Shown here one piece after another: positions 1 to 10,042 of a DNA stretch of 64,000 bases. Position 1 is the first letter of the stretch, and the number at the start of each line of letters is the position of its first letter. The notes under the pieces are model-generated. The model searched no databases. It was not told where the DNA came from and saw only the letters and a program-made list of their open reading frames with translations. A program made the translations under genes and the position numbers. Source of the stretch: Massilia sp. Root335 (GTDB lineage Bacteria; Pseudomonadota; Gammaproteobacteria; Burkholderiales; Burkholderiaceae_D); assembly GCF_001425685.1 (NCBI RefSeq), contig NZ_LMCY01000003.1, forward strand, positions 402,008 through 466,007, in the 5' to 3' direction.

Positions 1-61
1 CAGTGCTGAAGTGCGAGCATTATAGCGGACGCACTTGCATTTCGCAAATACCCAGAGGGAA

Positions 62-1453
62 TCACAAACCTTTGTTCACGCGGGCCAATACGGTGTCGCG
101 GCCGAACAATTCCAGCACGGCGTCGATGGCCGGCGTCTGCAGCTGGCCGGTGACCAGCAGGCGCAGCGGCATGGCCAGTTGCGGCATCTTGAGGCCGTGC
201 GCCGCCAGCACTTCCTTCATCATGGCGGACAGCGCTGGCTTGGTCCACTCGACGTCGCGCAGGCGCTCGGCGAACTGGGCCAGGGCCGGACGCACGGCGT
301 CGGTCAGGTGCTGGGCCAGCAGCGCCGCATCCGGCTTCGGCGCGCGATAGAACAGCATGGCGGCGTCGGCCAGTTCGTTGATCGTGTTGGTGCGCTCCTT
401 CATCAGGCCCAGCACGGCGGCGAGCGGCGGCGCGCCGTCGAACGCGGCGCCCTCGCGCTCCATCTTCGGACGCGCCAGACCGGCCAGGCGCTCGTTGTCG
501 GCCAGCTTGATGTAATGGTTGTTCAGCCAGCCCAGCTTTTCCGGATTGAACTGCGCGGCCGACGCGGTCAGGTGCTCCAGGTTGAACCACTCGGTGAACT
601 GCTGCATCGAGAAGATCTCGTCGTCGCCGTGGCTCCAGCCGAGGCGCGCGAGGTAGTTCAGCATCGCTTCCGGCAGATAGCCCTGCTCCGGATAGTCCAT
701 CACGCTGACGGCGCCATGGCGCTTGGACAGTTTCTGGCCGTCCGCGCCGAGGATCATCGGCAAGTGGCCGTATTGCGGCAGCTCGGCGCCCAGCGCGCGC
801 AGGATATTAATCTGGCGGGGCGTGTTGTTGACGTGATCGTCGCCGCGCAGTACGTGGGTGATCTTCATGTCCCAGTCGTCGACGGCGACGCAGAAGTTAT
901 ACGTCGGCGTGCCGTCCGGGCGGGCGATCACGAGGTCGTCCATTTCCTTGTTGGCGATGGTGATCGGGCCCTTGACCACGTCGTGCCACGTGACTTCGCC
1001 GTCCAGCGGATTCTTGAAGCGCACGACCGGCTTCACGCCTTCCGGCACGGGCGGCAGCGTCTTGCCGGGTTCCGGGCGCCAGGTGCCGTCGTAACGCGGC
1101 TTCTCGCCGGCGGCGCGCATGCGCTCGCGCATCGCTTCCACTTCTTCCGGCGAGCAGTAGCACAGGTACGCCGTGCCGGCTTCCAGCATGCCTTTGACCA
1201 CCTCGCGGTAACGGTCCATGCGCTGCATCTGGTAGAACGGACCTTCGTCGTGGGCGAGCCCCAGCCACTGCATGCCTTCCAGGATCGCCTGCACGGCTTC
1301 CGGCGTCGAACGCTCCAGGTCGGTATCTTCGATGCGCAGGACGAAGGTGCCGCCGAAGTGGCGGGCAAAGGCCCACGAATACAGCGCGGTGCGTGCGCCG
1401 CCGAGGTGGAGGTAGCCGGTCGGGCTGGGGGCGAAACGGGTACGGACGGTCAT
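62..1453 (-). CDS. gltX: Glutamyl-tRNA synthetase
   Basis: Class I aminoacyl-tRNA synthetase that charges tRNA-Glu with glutamate in the cytoplasm. The 463-residue product has the usual bacterial length. It carries the HIGH-type signature as HLGG at residues 16-19 within [11 protein letters not shown], and the KMSKS-type loop as KLSKR at 241-245. The catalytic Rossmann fold is followed by the helical anticodon-binding half. The start at 1453 fits the conserved N-terminus [13 protein letters not shown]. It is divergent from the diguanylate cyclase gene, with 176 bp between them. Downstream only 61 bp of the window remain and no gene is visible there. The assignment is firm. Confidence 0.97.
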   Translation of the reverse strand: MTVRTRFAPSPTGYLHLGGARTALYSWAFARHFGGTFVLRIEDTDLERSTPEAVQAILEGMQWLGLAHDEGPFYQMQRMDRYREVVKGMLEAGTAYLCYCSPEEVEAMRERMRAAGEKPRYDGTWRPEPGKTLPPVPEGVKPVVRFKNPLDGEVTWHDVVKGPITIANKEMDDLVIARPDGTPTYNFCVAVDDWDMKITHVLRGDDHVNNTPRQINILRALGAELPQYGHLPMILGADGQKLSKRHGAVSVMDYPEQGYLPEAMLNYLARLGWSHGDDEIFSMQQFTEWFNLEHLTASAAQFNPEKLGWLNNHYIKLADNERLAGLARPKMEREGAAFDGAPPLAAVLGLMKERTNTINELADAAMLFYRAPKPDAALLAQHLTDAVRPALAQFAERLRDVEWTKPALSAMMKEVLAAHGLKMPQLAMPLRLLVTGQLQTPAIDAVLELFGRDTVLARVNKGL

Positions 1454-1629
1454 GGTCGGATACTGCCTGGATGTTGGTCAAGCAGCTATTTTACAGCCTG
1501 CCCCGCCAACGGGCGAGACGCGCAAGCCCCCGCCACCGCTACCCCGGACGGCTGTAAATTACTTTACAGAAATTAAGTTTTTGGCTAGAGTCTCGCGCTG
1601 GTCTTCCCACCCCGCGCCCCTCCCTGTCC

Positions 1630-2796
1630 ATGCCCACCGATCCGAGCACCGCTGCCATTGCGCGTTTGCGCGGGGAATTCGTCTGCGCGGCGACGGAAGC
1701 CGGCTTCCTGCACGCGCAGGCCAGGACGATCCTGCGCGACCTGCGCCGCGCCCTGATCCTGTGCTCGCTGTTCTACATGATGTTCAGCGTGAGCGACGTG
1801 CTCGCCCTCGGCCTGGCGGGCGCCATGCCGTCCCTGCTGGCCCGCTGCGCCGTACCCGTGCTGGCATACGCGGGCCTGCGCCACGCCTGGCAAGCGGCGG
1901 CGCCCGTCGCGGCCGCGTACCGGGTGGCGAGCACGTTCACGCTGCTGGGGATGCTCACCTATATGGTCGTCGCCTGGCGCCGTCCGGCCGACACCCTGCT
2001 GCACGGCACCTCCGTCGGCCTGATGGCGGTCGTGATCCTGATCTTCATTCCGAACCGCCTGCGCACGGCTGCCGCCATCGCACTGGGCTCCAGCCTCGTC
2101 TTCATTGCGCTGGCCTGGTGCCGGCACCTCGAATCGACGCGCCACCTCGTGTCGATGACGATGCTGATCCTGTTCGCCAACGCGTTCGGCGCCGTCGCCG
2201 CGAACCGCCATGCCCGCCTGTGGCGCGAACAATATCGTACGCAACAGGTGCTGACGAACCTGTCCGTGCGCGATCCGCTGACGGGTTGCTACAACCGGCG
2301 CCACCTGAACGCCGCGCTGCTCGACGGCGAGATCGCGCGGGCCCGGCGCTACCGGCTCAGCCTGTCGCTGATCATGTGTGACCTGGACGGTTTCAAGGCG
2401 ATCAACGACACCTACGGCCACCACGCCGGCGACGCGCTGCTGCGCGGCTTCGCGCACCTGCTGCAGGCGATGACGCGCGAGGCGGTCGACACGGTGGTGC
2501 GCTACGGCGGCGAGGAATTCCTGATCCTGCTGCCGGAAACCCGGCTGGACGGCGCCGTCGAACTGGCCGAACGCATCCGCGCCGCCTTCGCCGCCCGGCG
2601 CGTCGAACACGGCGACGTCGTGCTGGCCACGACCGCCAGCTTCGGCGTCGTCGGCGCGGATTTCGGCGCCGGCGAGGCCGTCACGCCGCAGGGCCTGATT
2701 GCCGTCGCGGACGAACTGATGTACGACGCCAAGCGCGGCGGCCGCAACCGGGTGCGCGCGCGCCACCTGGACCCTTGCCTCGCGCGGGTGGCGTAG
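1630..2796 (+). CDS. Membrane GGDEF diguanylate cyclase
   Basis: Predicted to make cyclic di-GMP. The 388-residue protein has an N-terminal half of about 190 residues with several hydrophobic segments, likely a membrane-embedded sensor of unknown ligand. A GGDEF domain follows, with the active-site signature GGEEF at residues 293-297 in the context VRYGGEEF, so cyclase activity is expected. The usual inhibitory RxxD motif just upstream is not clearly present (REAVD), so product feedback may be lost. The gene starts 176 bp from the divergent gltX and is followed after 28 bp by a 2H-phosphoesterase gene. The domain call is firm; the signal sensed is unknown. Confidence 0.9.
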   Translation: MPTDPSTAAIARLRGEFVCAATEAGFLHAQARTILRDLRRALILCSLFYMMFSVSDVLALGLAGAMPSLLARCAVPVLAYAGLRHAWQAAAPVAAAYRVASTFTLLGMLTYMVVAWRRPADTLLHGTSVGLMAVVILIFIPNRLRTAAAIALGSSLVFIALAWCRHLESTRHLVSMTMLILFANAFGAVAANRHARLWREQYRTQQVLTNLSVRDPLTGCYNRRHLNAALLDGEIARARRYRLSLSLIMCDLDGFKAINDTYGHHAGDALLRGFAHLLQAMTREAVDTVVRYGGEEFLILLPETRLDGAVELAERIRAAFAARRVEHGDVVLATTASFGVVGADFGAGEAVTPQGLIAVADELMYDAKRGGRNRVRARHLDPCLARVA

Positions 2797-2824
2797 ACGC
2801 GACGCGCGGGCGATAATCGCAGCG

Positions 2825-3532
2825 ATGAGCGACCTTCCCGATCTGCACACCCACTACGACGCCATGTGGGACCGCGCCTGGCCCGCGGTGTCGAGCGGCG
2901 ACGTCGACTGCGACACCCACCTGGCCGGCGGTCTCGACCCGCGCCGCGGCCTGACCCTGGCCGCGCGCCCCGGACCGGCCCTGGCCGCCCGCTTCGGCGC
3001 GCTGCAGGAGCGCCTGCTCGACGCCGACCCGTGCCAGTACCGCCAGCCCGGCGCCGACCTGCACGTGACGATCCTGTCCCTGTTCACGGTGACCGCGGAC
3101 TACGCGCCGCACCTGGCGCGCCGCGCGGACTACGCCGCGGCCGTGCGCGCCGCGGTGGCGGGCCTGCCCGCGTTCGACATCGATTTCGACGGCATCACGA
3201 TCTCGCGCGGCGCCGTGCTGGCCCGCGGTTTTCCGCGCGACGGTACGCTGGAACTGCTGCGCGCGCGCCTGCGCGACGCGTTGCGCGCGAGCGGACTGGA
3301 TGGCTCGCTGGACCAGCGCTACCGGCTCGTCACGGCGCATTCAACGCTGCTGCGCTTCGTCGCGCCGCCGCACGACCCGGCACGCCTGGCCGCGGTGCTG
3401 GCCGGGCTGCGCGCGCTGCCGCTCGGGACGATGCGTGTAGAGACGCTGCAGCTCGTCGTGAACGACTGGTATATGTCGAACGCGGCCGTGGAAACCGTCG
3501 AGACGTGGACGTTATCCGGCCGCGCGCCGTAA
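2825..3532 (+). CDS. 2H phosphoesterase superfamily protein
   Basis: Product of 235 residues with two histidine motifs typical of 2H phosphoesterases (2'-5' RNA ligase-like fold): HVT within LHVTILSLF at about residue 80, and HST within TAHSTLLRF at about residue 175. Members of the superfamily open cyclic phosphates or cleave 2'-5' linkages, but the substrate here cannot be told. It may be co-transcribed with the upstream diguanylate cyclase gene, 28 bp away. Its 3' end overlaps the convergent RlmN-like gene by 21 bp. Fold call fairly sure, function open. Confidence 0.75.
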   Translation: MSDLPDLHTHYDAMWDRAWPAVSSGDVDCDTHLAGGLDPRRGLTLAARPGPALAARFGALQERLLDADPCQYRQPGADLHVTILSLFTVTADYAPHLARRADYAAAVRAAVAGLPAFDIDFDGITISRGAVLARGFPRDGTLELLRARLRDALRASGLDGSLDQRYRLVTAHSTLLRFVAPPHDPARLAAVLAGLRALPLGTMRVETLQLVVNDWYMSNAAVETVETWTLSGRAP

Positions 3533-4543
3533 CGTGACAGGCTGCTCCCCCGCCGCCCGCGCCCGCAACTGGCCGCAGCCGCCGTCGACATCCTGCCCGG
3601 CCGAATCGCGCAATTTGGTCAGCACGCCGCGCTCGAACAGCCACGCCGCGATCGTCCGCGCCTTGTCCCAGCTGGGACGGCGGAAGTCCAGGCCCGGGTT
3701 CGTATTGTAGGGAATCATGTTCAGCACGGCATATTTGCCGCGCAGGAGGGCCACGAGGGCCTCGAGCTCGTCCGGCCCATCGTTGACGCCGTCCAGCAAC
3801 GTCCACTGGTACTGGATCGGATAGCCGGTCAGGCGTGCGTAGCGCTCGCCCTCCTCGACCAGTTCGGCGGCGGAAAACCGCGGCGCGCGCGGCAGCAGGC
3901 GCGCGCGCAGGTCGGCCCTGGTCGTATGCAGCGACAGCGCCAGCGCCGGCTTCACGCGCCCGACGGGCAGGCGCTCGAACACGCGCGGATCGCCCACCGT
4001 CGAGAACACGAGGTTCTTGTGCGCGATATTGCCCTCGATGCCGAGCAGGTCAATGGCTTCCAGAACATTGTCCAAGTTGTGGGCGGGCTCGCCCATGCCC
4101 ATGAACACGACTTTCTTCACGGGACGCAGGCGCCGCGCCAGCACGACCTGCGCGACGATCTCGCCGCTCGTCACCTGCCGGATCAGGCCATCGCGCCCCG
4201 TCATGCAGAACTGGCAGCCGACCGCGCAGCCGACCTGGCTCGACACGCACACGCCGTCGCGCGGCAGCAGCACGGATTCCACGGTCTGGCCATCCGCGAG
4301 GCCGACCAGCAGCCGGGCCGAGCCGTCGTCGGCGGGGTGCGTGCTGACGACCCGCGCGAGCGCATCCAGTTCGGCGTCCAGCTGCGGCAGCGCTTCACGG
4401 ACGGGCTTCGGGAGAAAATCGTCGGGGCGGCGGCGGCCGCGGTCGTGGTCCATCACGCGGACCCAGTCGCGCAGCACGCGGTCTGCGTGCAGGGGTTGAG
4501 CGCCCAGCGCACGGAGGCGGCTGCGGATTGCTTCGATACGCAT
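3512..4543 (-). CDS. RlmN/Cfr-family radical SAM RNA methyltransferase
   Basis: The 343-residue product belongs to the radical SAM family that methylates C2 of adenine in 23S rRNA and tRNA. The iron-sulfur cluster motif is C106-x3-C110-x2-C113 (QVGCAVGCQFC). The methyl-carrying cysteine sits at about residue 323 in DVDGGCGQL, where E. coli RlmN has a closely similar DIDAACGQL. The classical rlmN of betaproteobacteria usually lies beside ndk and hisS, which are absent here. This copy stands between a 2H-phosphoesterase gene and apbC, so it may be a paralogue; whether it acts on the same adenine is unknown. Family assignment is firm, the exact target is not. Confidence 0.85.
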   Translation of the reverse strand: MRIEAIRSRLRALGAQPLHADRVLRDWVRVMDHDRGRRRPDDFLPKPVREALPQLDAELDALARVVSTHPADDGSARLLVGLADGQTVESVLLPRDGVCVSSQVGCAVGCQFCMTGRDGLIRQVTSGEIVAQVVLARRLRPVKKVVFMGMGEPAHNLDNVLEAIDLLGIEGNIAHKNLVFSTVGDPRVFERLPVGRVKPALALSLHTTRADLRARLLPRAPRFSAAELVEEGERYARLTGYPIQYQWTLLDGVNDGPDELEALVALLRGKYAVLNMIPYNTNPGLDFRRPSWDKARTIAAWLFERGVLTKLRDSAGQDVDGGCGQLRARAAGEQPVTLRRAAG

Positions 4544-4562
4544 TCTGTTGTTGACGTATGAA

Positions 4563-4650
4563 CGTCGCCCCCGCGGAGGCGGGGGCCCAAGTCCTGCGCG
4601 CGCAGTCGAAACGCGAACAAAATTGGGTCCCCGCCTTCGCGGGGACGACG
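4563..4650. repeat. REP-like inverted pair, locus 1
   Basis: Two GC-rich hairpin arms in opposite orientation. The first is GTCGCCCCCGCG..GCGGGGGCCCAA and the second is its mirror, TTGGGTCCCCGCC..GCGGGGACGAC, with about 30 bp between. The same arms recur near 47977-48163, 59524-59603 and 63400-63483. It lies between two minus-strand genes (apbC upstream, the RlmN-like gene downstream). Size and arrangement resemble bacterial REP/BIME elements. Confidence 0.75.
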
Positions 4651-4657
4651 GGGTGAT

Positions 4658-5746
4658 TCAGTCGTTCTTGACGACGATCGTCGGAAACTTCGCCGTCATA
4701 TCCTTCGCCTGCTCCGCCACCTTGACGGCCACCTTGCGCGCGATGTCCTTATAGATCGCGGCGACCGGGCCATCCGGTTCGGCGACGACGGTCGGCGTGC
4801 CGGAATCCGTCTGCTCGCGGATCGACAGCTGCAGCGGCAGCTTGCCGAGGAATTCCACGTGGAAGTCGGCGCACATCTTCTCGCCGCCGCCCGCGCCGAA
4901 GATCGCTTCGACGTGACCGCAGTTCGAGCAGATGTGGGTGCTCATGTTTTCCACGACGCCGAGGATCGGGATGCCGACCTTCTCGAACATCTTGAGGCCC
5001 TTGCGCGCGTCCAGCAGGGCGATGTCCTGCGGCGTCGTGACGATCACGGCGCCCGTGACGGGCACCTTCTGCGACAGGGTCAGCTGGATGTCGCCGGTGC
5101 CTGGGGGCATGTCGACGACGAGGTAGTCGAGGTCCTTCCAGTTGGTCTGCTCCAGCAGTTGCTGCAGGGCCTGGGTGACCATCGGGCCGCGCCATACCAT
5201 CGGTTCGTCCGGGTCGATCATGAAGCCGATCGACGACACCTGCACGCCATGGTTTTCCAGCGGCTCCATCGTCTTGCCGTCCAGGCTTTGCGGACGGCCG
5301 TTCACGCCCAGCATCATCGGCTGCGACGGGCCGTAGATGTCGGCGTCCAGCAGGCCGACCGCGGCGCCCTCGGCGGCCAGCGCCAGCGCGAGGTTGACGG
5401 CCGTCGTCGACTTGCCCACGCCGCCCTTGCCGGAGGCGACGGCGATGATGTTCTTCACGTTCGGCATCACCTTCAGGCCGCGCTGGACCGCGTGCGACAG
5501 CACCTTGGTCGTGACGTTGACGCTGGCGTTCTCCACGCCGGGCAGCTTGCGCAGCGCGTCGACGACGGCCGCGCGGATACCTGCCGCCTGGCTCTTCGCC
5601 GGATAGCCGAGTTCGATGTCGAGGGCGACGCTGCCGCCGTCGATCTGGATGTTCTTGACTGCCTTGGACGAGACGAAATCTTTATTGGTATTGGGATCGA
5701 CGACAGCGGCCAGGGCCGACTTGACGTCTTCAGGCGTGATGCTCAT
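4658..5746 (-). CDS. apbC: Iron-sulfur cluster carrier ATPase ApbC/Mrp
   Basis: P-loop ATPase of the Mrp/NBP35 family that binds and delivers iron-sulfur clusters to apoproteins. The 362-residue product has an N-terminal MIP18/DUF59-like domain (about residues 5-90), a deviant Walker A GKGGVGKS at 106-113, and the cluster-binding CxxC at C273/C276 in HICSNCGH. The gene is divergent from metG across 145 bp, an arrangement common in proteobacteria. Assignment firm. Confidence 0.95.
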   Translation of the reverse strand: MSITPEDVKSALAAVVDPNTNKDFVSSKAVKNIQIDGGSVALDIELGYPAKSQAAGIRAAVVDALRKLPGVENASVNVTTKVLSHAVQRGLKVMPNVKNIIAVASGKGGVGKSTTAVNLALALAAEGAAVGLLDADIYGPSQPMMLGVNGRPQSLDGKTMEPLENHGVQVSSIGFMIDPDEPMVWRGPMVTQALQQLLEQTNWKDLDYLVVDMPPGTGDIQLTLSQKVPVTGAVIVTTPQDIALLDARKGLKMFEKVGIPILGVVENMSTHICSNCGHVEAIFGAGGGEKMCADFHVEFLGKLPLQLSIREQTDSGTPTVVAEPDGPVAAIYKDIARKVAVKVAEQAKDMTAKFPTIVVKND

Positions 5747-5891
5747 TGGGTTCTCCGGATGTGATGCGCAAGTTTAGCGCAAAACGGGGGTTCGACTGTT
5801 GCCAGGCTGGCAAATGCGCGGATTGTCCGCTGCGCGTCGAGGTGATCCGCTGGTAAAATGCCTTTTTTTACATCCCACGCAACCACCGACC

Positions 5892-8090
5892 ATGACACGC
5901 AAGCTGTTCGTCACCACTGCCCTGCCCTACGCCAACGCTGCCTTCCACATCGGCCACATGATGGAGTACATCCAGGCCGACATCTGGGTCCGCTTCCAGC
6001 GAATGCAGCGCGACGCCGGCGAACAGCGGACCGTGCACTTCGTCGGCGCCGACGACACGCACGGCACGCCGATCATGATCGCCGCCGAGAAGGAAGGCGT
6101 GACGCCGCAGGAATTCGTGGCGAAGATCGCGGCCGGCCGCGCGCAATACCTGGACGGCTTCCACATCGCCTTCGACAACTGGCATTCGACGGATTCGCCG
6201 GAAAACGTCGACCTCTCGCAAAGCATCTACCGCCGCCTGCGCGACAACGGCCTCATCTACACGAAGACCGTCGACCGCTTCTACGACACGGCGAAAGGCA
6301 TGTTCCTGGCCGACCGCAACATCAAGGGCGAGTGCCCGGTCTGCCACGCGAAGGACCAGTACGGCGACAACTGCGAGGTCTGCGGCGCCGCCTACCAGCC
6401 GACCGAGCTGATCAATCCATACTCCGTGTTCACCGGGTCGACGCCGATCCTGAAGCCCTCCGAACAGTACTTTTTCAAGCTGTCCGACCCGCGCTGCTTC
6501 CAATTCCTCAAGGAGTGGCTGAACACACCGGGCCGCCTGCAGCCGGAGATGGTCAACAAAGTGTCGGAATGGCTGGGCGAAAACGGCGAGAAGCTGGCCG
6601 ACTGGGACATCTCGCGCGACGCGCCCTATTTCGGCATCCCGATTCCCGACGCGCCGGGCAAGTTCTTCTATGTGTGGCTGGACGCGCCGGTCGGCTACCT
6701 GGCCAGCCTCAAGAACTACTTCGAAAAGAAAGGCCTCGATTACGAAGCCTTCCTGAAAGATCCGGCCGCCGAGCAAGTGCACTTCATCGGCAAGGACATC
6801 GTCTCGTTCCACCTGCTGTTCTGGCCGGCGATGCTGAATTTCTCGGGCCACCCGATCATCGACAAGCTGAAGGTCAATGTCCACGGCCACCTGACCGTGA
6901 ACAACGAAAAGATGTCGAAGTCGCGCGGCACCGGCATTTCGCCGCTGCGCTACCTGGATCTGAAAATGAATCCGGAATGGCTGCGCTACTACCTCGCGTT
7001 CAAGCTGAACGCGCGCGTCGAAGACCTGGACTTCACGGGCGACGACTTCGTCGCGCGCGTGAACAGCGACCTGATCGGCAAGTACGTGAACATCGCCAGC
7101 CGCTGCGCCGGCTTCATCGCCAAGCGCTTCGACGGCAAGCTGGCGTCCGCGCTGTCGGATGACGCGCGCAGCTGGATCGAGCGTGCGCTGAACAGCGAAG
7201 TTAATGGCAACCTCGGCGAACGCCAGGCGTCCATCGCCGCGAACTTCGAGTCGCGCGAGTTCGGCAAGGCGCTGCGCGAGATCATGGAAGTGGCCGACGT
7301 CGCCAACCGCTACGTCGACGAGAACAAGCCGTGGCTCCTGGCCAAGGACGAGACGAAGACGGCCGAGCTGCACGACGTGTGCACCGCCGCGCTGATCCTG
7401 TTCCGCCAGCTGACGATCCTGCTGTCGCCGGTGCTGCCGCACGTGGCCGCGCGCGTGCGCGAATTCCTCGGCGACGATGCCTATTCGTGGGACGACACCC
7501 AGGGCGAGCGCGTCTACGCGCCGCTGCTGGGCCGCACCATCAACGCCTACAGCCACCTGATGCAGCGCGTGGATGCCAAGATGGTCGAGGACCTGTTCGA
7601 CAAGCCGGCCGCGGCCGACCCCGCGCTCGCTGCGGACGCCGCGGCCGCGGTGGCGACCGCCGCGGTGACGACCGCCGCGGTGACGACCGCCGCGGTGGCG
7701 ACCGCCGCGGTGACGACCGCCGCACCTTCCGACATCGAGGCACTGGCGCCGGAAATCTCGATCGACGACTTCACCAAAATCGACCTGCGCGTCGCGAAGA
7801 TCGTCAATTGTGAGCACGTCGAAGGTTCGAACAAGCTGCTGCGCCTCACGCTGGACGTGGGCGAAGGCCGCTATCGTAATGTGTTCTCGGGTATCAAGTC
7901 GGCTTACCAGCCGGAGCAATTGATCGGCAAGCTGACCGTGCTGGTTGCGAACCTGGCGCCGCGCAAGATGAAGTTCGGCGTGTCGGAAGGCATGGTGCTG
8001 TGCGCATCGGCGCAGGATGAAAAGACGAATCCGGGCCTGTACCTGCTCGAGCCGGCGAGCGGTGCCCAGCCGGGCATGCGGATTCGCTGA
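5892..8090 (+). CDS. metG: Methionyl-tRNA synthetase
   Basis: Charges tRNA-Met with methionine. The 732-residue product has HIGH at residues 19-22, a four-cysteine zinc knuckle (C148, C151, C161, C164) and KMSKS at 340-344. A C-terminal OB-fold tRNA-binding/dimerisation domain begins near residue 620 ([17 protein letters not shown]). The ATG at 5892 gives the conserved start [16 protein letters not shown]; an in-frame upstream extension to 5799 has no family support. The linker before the OB domain contains a perfectly phased 15-bp tandem repeat, listed separately. Confidence 0.97.
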   Translation: MTRKLFVTTALPYANAAFHIGHMMEYIQADIWVRFQRMQRDAGEQRTVHFVGADDTHGTPIMIAAEKEGVTPQEFVAKIAAGRAQYLDGFHIAFDNWHSTDSPENVDLSQSIYRRLRDNGLIYTKTVDRFYDTAKGMFLADRNIKGECPVCHAKDQYGDNCEVCGAAYQPTELINPYSVFTGSTPILKPSEQYFFKLSDPRCFQFLKEWLNTPGRLQPEMVNKVSEWLGENGEKLADWDISRDAPYFGIPIPDAPGKFFYVWLDAPVGYLASLKNYFEKKGLDYEAFLKDPAAEQVHFIGKDIVSFHLLFWPAMLNFSGHPIIDKLKVNVHGHLTVNNEKMSKSRGTGISPLRYLDLKMNPEWLRYYLAFKLNARVEDLDFTGDDFVARVNSDLIGKYVNIASRCAGFIAKRFDGKLASALSDDARSWIERALNSEVNGNLGERQASIAANFESREFGKALREIMEVADVANRYVDENKPWLLAKDETKTAELHDVCTAALILFRQLTILLSPVLPHVAARVREFLGDDAYSWDDTQGERVYAPLLGRTINAYSHLMQRVDAKMVEDLFDKPAAADPALAADAAAAVATAAVTTAAVTTAAVATAAVTTAAPSDIEALAPEISIDDFTKIDLRVAKIVNCEHVEGSNKLLRLTLDVGEGRYRNVFSGIKSAYQPEQLIGKLTVLVANLAPRKMKFGVSEGMVLCASAQDEKTNPGLYLLEPASGAQPGMRIR
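7647..7721 (+). repeat. In-frame 15-bp tandem repeat in metG linker
   Basis: Five consecutive 15-bp units, either GCGGTGACGACCGCC or GCGGTGGCGACCGCC, in the metG frame. They encode AVATA or AVTTA five times (residues 586-610). The repeat falls in the flexible Ala/Thr/Val-rich linker between the anticodon-binding helices and the C-terminal tRNA-binding domain, so copy-number change would alter linker length only. Confidence 0.9.
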
Positions 8091-8405
8091 GCGTCCGGTT
8101 GCTCCGCAGGGCGACCGCAACGCGCTCTTGTTGCCCTCGTAATCCTGGCCGCCGGTCCCGGCGGCCGCGTCCGGCCCGGCGATTGAACGGCAACGGGAAG
8201 CGCAGCGCAATGCAGGCGGTTTTCATGGATCGCCTGCCGTGGACCGGCATGGAAAGAGCGTCGATACCTTGCCAGAATGCCATCAGTTTCCGCGCGCCAG
8301 TGGCAGTATAATGCGCTGTTTTTTAATTAGATACGGCCGGAGCAGTCACGGAAAATCCGTACGCCGGCCCATCAATAAATTCACTTTTAAGTGGTAGCGA
8401 AAAAT
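8091..8405. other. Intergenic region without recognised gene
   Basis: A 315-bp gap between metG and the next plus-strand gene. No convincing coding frame or RNA gene is seen. The right part turns AT-rich from about 8309 (GTATAATGCGC, which contains a TATAAT hexamer, then a T-run), which is a plausible promoter for the downstream gene with a leader of roughly 90 nt. A short GC-rich inverted repeat (GTACGCCGGCCC region) follows it. Confidence 0.5.
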
Positions 8406-9722
8406 ATGACCGAATACAAAGCCCTGAGGCACATCCCGCAAGCGACCCTGTACCGCCAAGGTGACGTCTTCGTCCTGTTCGGCGAACTGTTCGGCCGCGG
8501 CTATGTGAACGGCCTGATCGACGAGGCGCGCGCCGCCGGCATGACGATCCTCGGCATCACCGTCGGCCGCCGCAACGACGACGGCACCCTGCGCGCGCTG
8601 ACGCCGGAAGAGCATGCCGAAGCGGAAGAAAAACTCGGCGGCCGTATCGTCAACGTGCCGCTGATGGCCGGTTTCGACATGGATGCGCCCCCGGGCGAGC
8701 AGAATCCGACCGAGATGCTGTCCGGCGTTACCCTCAAGGGCTGGCAGGAAGACAAGCTCGACTGGACCAAGATCGAAGCCTGCCGCGCCGCCGGCGTGCA
8801 GCGCTTCACCCAGTCCGCCCAGGCCGTCATGGCCGAGATCGACAAGCTGATCCCGGACGGCGCCAACGTGTTCTTCGCGCACACGATGGCTGGCGGCATC
8901 CCCAAGATCAAGGCCTTCCTGGCCATCGCCAACCGCATCTACAAGGGCCGCGGCGACCGCTTCATGTCCTCGCGCGCCCTGCTGGACAGCGACCTGGGCA
9001 AGCTGATCCTGATGAACTTCGACGAAGTCACGGCGAACACGCTGAAATACCTGATCGACGCCTCCGCCGCGATCCGCGCCCGCGTGGAATCGAAAGGCGG
9101 CCAGGTGCGCTACACGGCGTACGGCTACCACGGCACCGAGATCCTGATCGGCGACGAATACCTGTGGCAGACCTACACGAACTACACGCAGGGCTATGCC
9201 AAGATGCGCCTGGAATCGATCGCCGAAGCCGCCTGGGCCAGGGGCGTCAGCGCCACCGTGTTCAACTGCCCGGAAATCCGCACGAACTCGTCCGACATCT
9301 TCGTCGGCGTGGAACTGTCGCTGTTCCCCCTGCTTCTCGCCCTCAAGAAAGAGGGTGGCGGCGCCTGGGCTCAGGAGCAATGGGACATCTGCCAGGGCCT
9401 GCTGGCCGACGGCGTCTCGCTGCAATCGATCCTGGACAAGCTGGAAACCTATCTGCAGACCGCCACCAGCGCGTCGTTCCGCAACTTCGACGCCTGGCCG
9501 ATGGACAACACGCCGGAACTGGCCGACCTGATGATCGGCACGTCGGAAGAAATCACCTCCCTGCACAAGGACAAGAAGGCGCTGATCACGGACCACCTGT
9601 CGTCCCTCGTGCTGGAAAGCGCCGGACCGCTGATGTTCCACGGCGCGGCCGAAAAGATCGCACCGGTGCTGTGGCTCAACCACGACATCATCGCGCGCCA
9701 GCTCAATGCGCTGCACCAATAA
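8406..9722 (+). CDS. Conserved protein, possibly FabMG-type enoyl reductase family
   Basis: The 438-residue product is a well-formed soluble protein common in Burkholderiales. From memory it resembles proteins labelled enoyl-ACP reductase FabMG family, but no catalytic motif can be verified by eye. The N-terminus (QGDVFVLFGELFGRGYVNGLIDEARAAGMTI split by GITVGRR) looks like a Rossmann-type nucleotide-binding start. The ATG at 8406 (MTEYKALRHIPQ) is preferred over an in-frame GTG at 8391, because typical homologues begin near the MTEYK segment. A strong intrinsic terminator follows at 9759-9793, so the gene is probably monocistronic. Function is tentative. Confidence 0.5.
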   Translation: MTEYKALRHIPQATLYRQGDVFVLFGELFGRGYVNGLIDEARAAGMTILGITVGRRNDDGTLRALTPEEHAEAEEKLGGRIVNVPLMAGFDMDAPPGEQNPTEMLSGVTLKGWQEDKLDWTKIEACRAAGVQRFTQSAQAVMAEIDKLIPDGANVFFAHTMAGGIPKIKAFLAIANRIYKGRGDRFMSSRALLDSDLGKLILMNFDEVTANTLKYLIDASAAIRARVESKGGQVRYTAYGYHGTEILIGDEYLWQTYTNYTQGYAKMRLESIAEAAWARGVSATVFNCPEIRTNSSDIFVGVELSLFPLLLALKKEGGGAWAQEQWDICQGLLADGVSLQSILDKLETYLQTATSASFRNFDAWPMDNTPELADLMIGTSEEITSLHKDKKALITDHLSSLVLESAGPLMFHGAAEKIAPVLWLNHDIIARQLNALHQ

Positions 9723-9758
9723 GCGCTGACACGCAGTATCATTCCTTGTTTTTATGAT

Positions 9759-9793
9759 GCGGCGGCCCTCCATAAATGAGGCCGCCGCTTTTT
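9759..9793 (+). terminator. Rho-independent terminator
   Basis: Perfect 9-bp stem GCGGCGGCC / GGCCGCCGC (9759-9767 with 9780-9788), a 12-nt loop, and five T residues directly after the stem (9789-9793). It lies 37 bp after the stop of the FabMG-like gene and just before the DUF3460 gene. Confidence 0.9.
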
Positions 9794-9812
9794 GGACTCG
9801 CCTAGAAAAGCC

Positions 9813-10010
9813 ATGAAACACTCCCAGTACGAATCCGAGCACACCAAGTTCATCAAGCAACTGAAAGACAAGACCCCGGGCATGGAAGAGCGCCAGCAAG
9901 CCGGCCGCGCCCTGCTGTGGGACAAGGCCCCGCTCTCGCTGGACGAGCAGCGCCGCATCGAAGAATCGCGCCTGCGCCAGCAGGCCTATCCGTACCAGAC
10001 CAAGATCTGA
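9813..10010 (+). CDS. DUF3460 family small protein
   Basis: A 65-residue charged protein (MKHSQYESEHTKFI..) matching the short DUF3460 family of Burkholderiales, recognisable by RALLWDKAPLSLDEQRR and the tail QQAYPYQ. No known function. The ATG at 9813 was chosen because family members start near this residue; an upstream in-frame TTG at 9792 falls inside the terminator tail. It is followed after 32 bp by scpA. Confidence 0.8.
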   Translation: MKHSQYESEHTKFIKQLKDKTPGMEERQQAGRALLWDKAPLSLDEQRRIEESRLRQQAYPYQTKI

Positions 10011-10042
10011 GCGCAACCTGAGCTTATCCGAGGCCGACGACG

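Noticed and set aside
1..61. RNA gene or leader at the left edge
   Set aside because: Only 61 bp remain after gltX and no cloverleaf or promoter pattern can be made out.
35..1576. 513-codon open frame antisense to gltX
   Set aside because: It mirrors gltX in high-GC DNA, has an Arg/His/Gln-rich composition and no family resemblance.
5868..8210. 780-codon open frame opposite metG
   Set aside because: Antisense shadow; His/Arg/Gly-rich segments come from the reverse of the metG linker repeat.
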